Positions 62,314 through 64,000 of a stretch of DNA of 64,000 bases are shown here, piece after piece. Source of the stretch: Acidimicrobiales bacterium. Its GTDB lineage: Bacteria > Actinomycetota > Acidimicrobiia > Acidimicrobiales > SKKL01. The position numbers and the translations under genes were made by a program. The DNA lies in NCBI GenBank assembly GCA_034521975.1, contig JAXHLR010000008.1:1-64000 (forward strand), given 5' to 3'. Numbering within the stretch: the first letter of the stretch is position 1; each line of letters begins with the position of its first letter. A model generated the notes under the pieces. The model saw nothing but the letters and a program-made list of their open reading frames with translations, was not told where the DNA came from and did not search any database.

Positions 62314-62979
62314 TCACGACTTGAGGCTGGAGCTCTTGGCCACCACGGTGGTGGCGATCTTGTCGTGGATGGTCTGGCGGAGCGCATCGGAGAACCCCAT
62401 CACCACGGTGACGATGAAGAGGACCCAGCCGATGATCGGGACGGCGTAGATGATCCCTGCGATGTAGCGAACGGTCGCCACCCCGTACCCGGGGAGCGCA
62501 GCATCCTTGCGGCGCACCACGGTCAGGCCACACACCATCTTTCCGATCGTGCGCCCGAAGGTGCCGATCATGTAGATCTCGTAGGCGGCGAAGACGGCGA
62601 CCTGGATGATCAGCGCCGCGACGGGGAACTGGTTGGCGTCGGCGGCCGCCTCCTCGCTGAAGTCGAAGTCGAACCCGCCGATGCCGACGGCCTCGAGGAG
62701 GAGAACCAGGGGCAACCCGATGATGAGCGCGTCGATCAGGCGGGCGATGAAGCGCAGGATGGGGTTGCCGGGGAGCGCACTGAACCCGGAGGCGCCCTGT
62801 TGGGGCGGCATCTGACTGACCGGCGGTGCGCTGGGCATGCCTCCCGGTGAGGGCTGGATACCGTAGGGGTCGACCTGTGTCGCACCGGCGTGGTCGGCCA
62901 CGTGGTGGGTCCACTGCGTGCCGTCGTAGTAGCGCTTGGGATAACGACCCAGCGGATCGTCGTGCCACCCGTCGCTCAT
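62314..62979 (-). CDS. DUF2510-RDD family membrane protein
   Basis: The product is about 221 aa. The N-terminal DUF2510 motif WHDDPLGRYPKRYYDGTQWTHHV is followed by a Pro-rich linker and an RDD domain with three to four transmembrane helices (FIARLIDALIIGLPLVLLL, with Arg-Asp, then GRTIGKMVCGLTVVRR and the C-terminal SDALRQTIHDKIATTVVAK). RDD proteins are often Na+/H+- or solute-related, but the function here is unknown. AGGAG lies 6 nt before the ATG at 62979; the longer open frame covers the antisense of purH and is rejected. Confidence 0.85.
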   Translation of the reverse strand: MSDGWHDDPLGRYPKRYYDGTQWTHHVADHAGATQVDPYGIQPSPGGMPSAPPVSQMPPQQGASGFSALPGNPILRFIARLIDALIIGLPLVLLLEAVGIGGFDFDFSEEAAADANQFPVAALIIQVAVFAAYEIYMIGTFGRTIGKMVCGLTVVRRKDAALPGYGVATVRYIAGIIYAVPIIGWVLFIVTVVMGFSDALRQTIHDKIATTVVAKSSSLKS

Positions 62980-63053
62980 GTTGGACTCCTTCGGATGCTG
63001 GCGGGGAAGTGTCTGGGTTCCAGGACGCCGGAACCATGTCGTGGTTTCACCGG

Positions 63054-64000
63054 TCAGTGCAGGAAGTGCCGCTCCCCAGTGAACACCATGGCCAGTCCGA
63101 GCTCGTCGGCCCGGGCGACGATCTGATCGTCGCGCATCCCGCCACCGGGTTGGATGACCACTGCCACCCCCGCCGACGCCGCGGTGTCGATCCCGTCGGG
63201 AAAGGGGTAGAACGCGTCGCTCGCGCACGCGCCGCCGGTGGCCCGCCCATCGGCCTTCTTGGCCGCGATCTCGCCGGATTCGACCCGGTTCTGCTGGCCG
63301 GCTCCGATGCCCCACGCCGCGCCGTCCTCGACCAGGACGATGGCGTTGGACTTCACGTGGCCGCACAGCCGCCAGGCCAACTCGGCGTCGGCCCACTGCT
63401 CGTCGGTCGGTTCGACCTTGGTGACGACCTGCCAGTCGCCGCGGTGGCGGGCGAAGTGGTGGGCGTCCTGGACGAGCCATCCGCCCGAGATCTGGCGCAG
63501 CTCGAGCGTGTCGCCGGTGGGCTCGGGAGCGGTGAGCAGCCGGGTGTTCTTCCGCTTCTTGCGGAGCGCGTCGAGCACCCCGTCCTCGTACCCGGGGGCG
63601 ATCACCACGTCGGCCTGGGCCGCGGCCACCATCGACTCGACGGTGGCGGTGTCGACGACCTGGTTGAGGGCGACGATCCCGCCGAACGCCGACCGCTCGT
63701 CGCACTCGAAGGCGCGCTGGTAGGCGGTGGCCAGCGAGTCGGCGACCGCGACGCCGCAGGGATTGGCGTGCTTGATGATCGCCACCGCGGGGTGTGAGCC
63801 GAGGTCGTGGACCAGGTTCCAGGCCGCAGCCGCGTCGTACAGGTTGAGATAGGACAAGGGCAGACCGCTGTGCTGTTCGACGTCGTCCCACCAGCTCGTG
63901 GTGCCGACGCTGCGATAGCGAGCACCGATCTGGTGCGGGTTCTCGCCGTAGCGCAGCTCCTGGACCCGTTCGACGGCGAGATGCACGGTCGGCGGAAGCG
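63054..64000 (-). CDS. purH: bifunctional AICAR transformylase/IMP cyclohydrolase, C-terminal part (cut by window end)
   Basis: About 315 residues are visible; the gene continues beyond 64000, where the frame is still open (...LPPTVHLAVERV). The AICAR-transformylase domain is clear: LRYGENPHQIGA, IIKHANPCGVAVAD (catalytic Lys-His), ECDERSAFGGIVALN, KSNAIVL and the C-terminal DAFYPFPDGIDTAASAGVAVVIQPGGGMRDDQIVA. It performs the last two steps of IMP synthesis and uses 10-formyl-THF, linking it to folD. The IMP cyclohydrolase domain lies outside. Confidence 0.95.
   Translation of the reverse strand, partial: LPPTVHLAVERVQELRYGENPHQIGARYRSVGTTSWWDDVEQHSGLPLSYLNLYDAAAAWNLVHDLGSHPAVAIIKHANPCGVAVADSLATAYQRAFECDERSAFGGIVALNQVVDTATVESMVAAAQADVVIAPGYEDGVLDALRKKRKNTRLLTAPEPTGDTLELRQISGGWLVQDAHHFARHRGDWQVVTKVEPTDEQWADAELAWRLCGHVKSNAIVLVEDGAAWGIGAGQQNRVESGEIAAKKADGRATGGACASDAFYPFPDGIDTAASAGVAVVIQPGGGMRDDQIVARADELGLAMVFTGERHFLH

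Noticed and set aside
62980-63891. Extended N-terminus for the RDD protein
   Set aside because: It reads purH in the wrong frame; a good Shine-Dalgarno and the DUF2510 motif fix the start at 62979.

Overview
The window is chromosomal DNA of a high-GC actinobacterium. Two WhiB-type regulators, an SCP2 protein, a DUF2342 zincin, a MutT1-ppk pair, a UPF0182 membrane protein and a Streptomyces-like PHO box all point to Actinomycetota. I lean towards the class Acidimicrobiia from gene content and order, but no ribosomal marker is present, so the class is an inference. I see no prophage, insertion sequence or CRISPR array. Coding density is very high: no gap exceeds 300 bp, and the largest, about 299 bp upstream of pstS, is full of regulatory sequence.

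Layout. 0-13.8 kb: initiator tRNA-fMet, UPF0182 protein, an unusual DivIVA protein with a phage-head-like C-terminus, a PDZ-Lon protease, a HEAT protein, mreB (CTG start), a small membrane protein, MoaE, an HtrA-like pseudoprotease, an SDR protein and a DUF2342 zincin. 13.8-22 kb: an MFS protein followed by the complete phosphate regulon (response regulator, histidine kinase, phoU, pstB, pstA, pstC, pstS), with a PHO box upstream of pstS. 22-27 kb: M48 peptidase, ArsR with two operators, ArsI/CadI, MutT1-like Nudix, PPK1 and a CMD protein. 27.1-35.1 kb: the most unusual locus. A two-gene, divergently expressed redox module is built from fusions: NrfD/TtrC joined to a TtrA-like molybdoenzyme, and a polyferredoxin joined to a TtrB-like ferredoxin. 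Both carry an internal Tat-like signal. Next to it is an ArsA ATPase that keeps all three metalloid-binding cysteines. 35-41.8 kb: two WhiB proteins, TatA, glutamate formiminotransferase, an SGNH lipoprotein and a VWA/MoxR pair. 41.9-53.8 kb: a GH2 glycosidase, sdhCAB, PopT (DUF368), a DUF2236 oxygenase-like protein, SCP2, Fpg/Nei, a CD225 protein and malate dehydrogenase. 53.9-64 kb: a heterodimeric ABC exporter, aldehyde dehydrogenase, icd (with an apparent 1-nt frameshift), metF, folD, an RDD protein and the 3' part of purH.

How they work together. Central carbon metabolism (sdhCAB, mdh, icd), one-carbon and purine metabolism (FTCD, metF, folD, purH), phosphate sensing, uptake and storage (PhoR/PhoP-like pair, Pst, PPK1) and cell shape or envelope (MreB, DivIVA-like, PopT) form a housekeeping background. 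The accessory theme is metalloid and sulfur redox: ArsR/ArsI, ArsA, and the Ttr-like fusion enzyme, with TatA nearby. Molybdopterin synthase MoaE is also encoded, though it lies elsewhere in the window.

A recurring signal across the window is a -10 box (TANNNT) placed 6 or 7 nt before the start codon with no Shine-Dalgarno sequence. About a dozen genes show it, which implies leaderless mRNAs, and it fixes several start codons that length alone would misplace.
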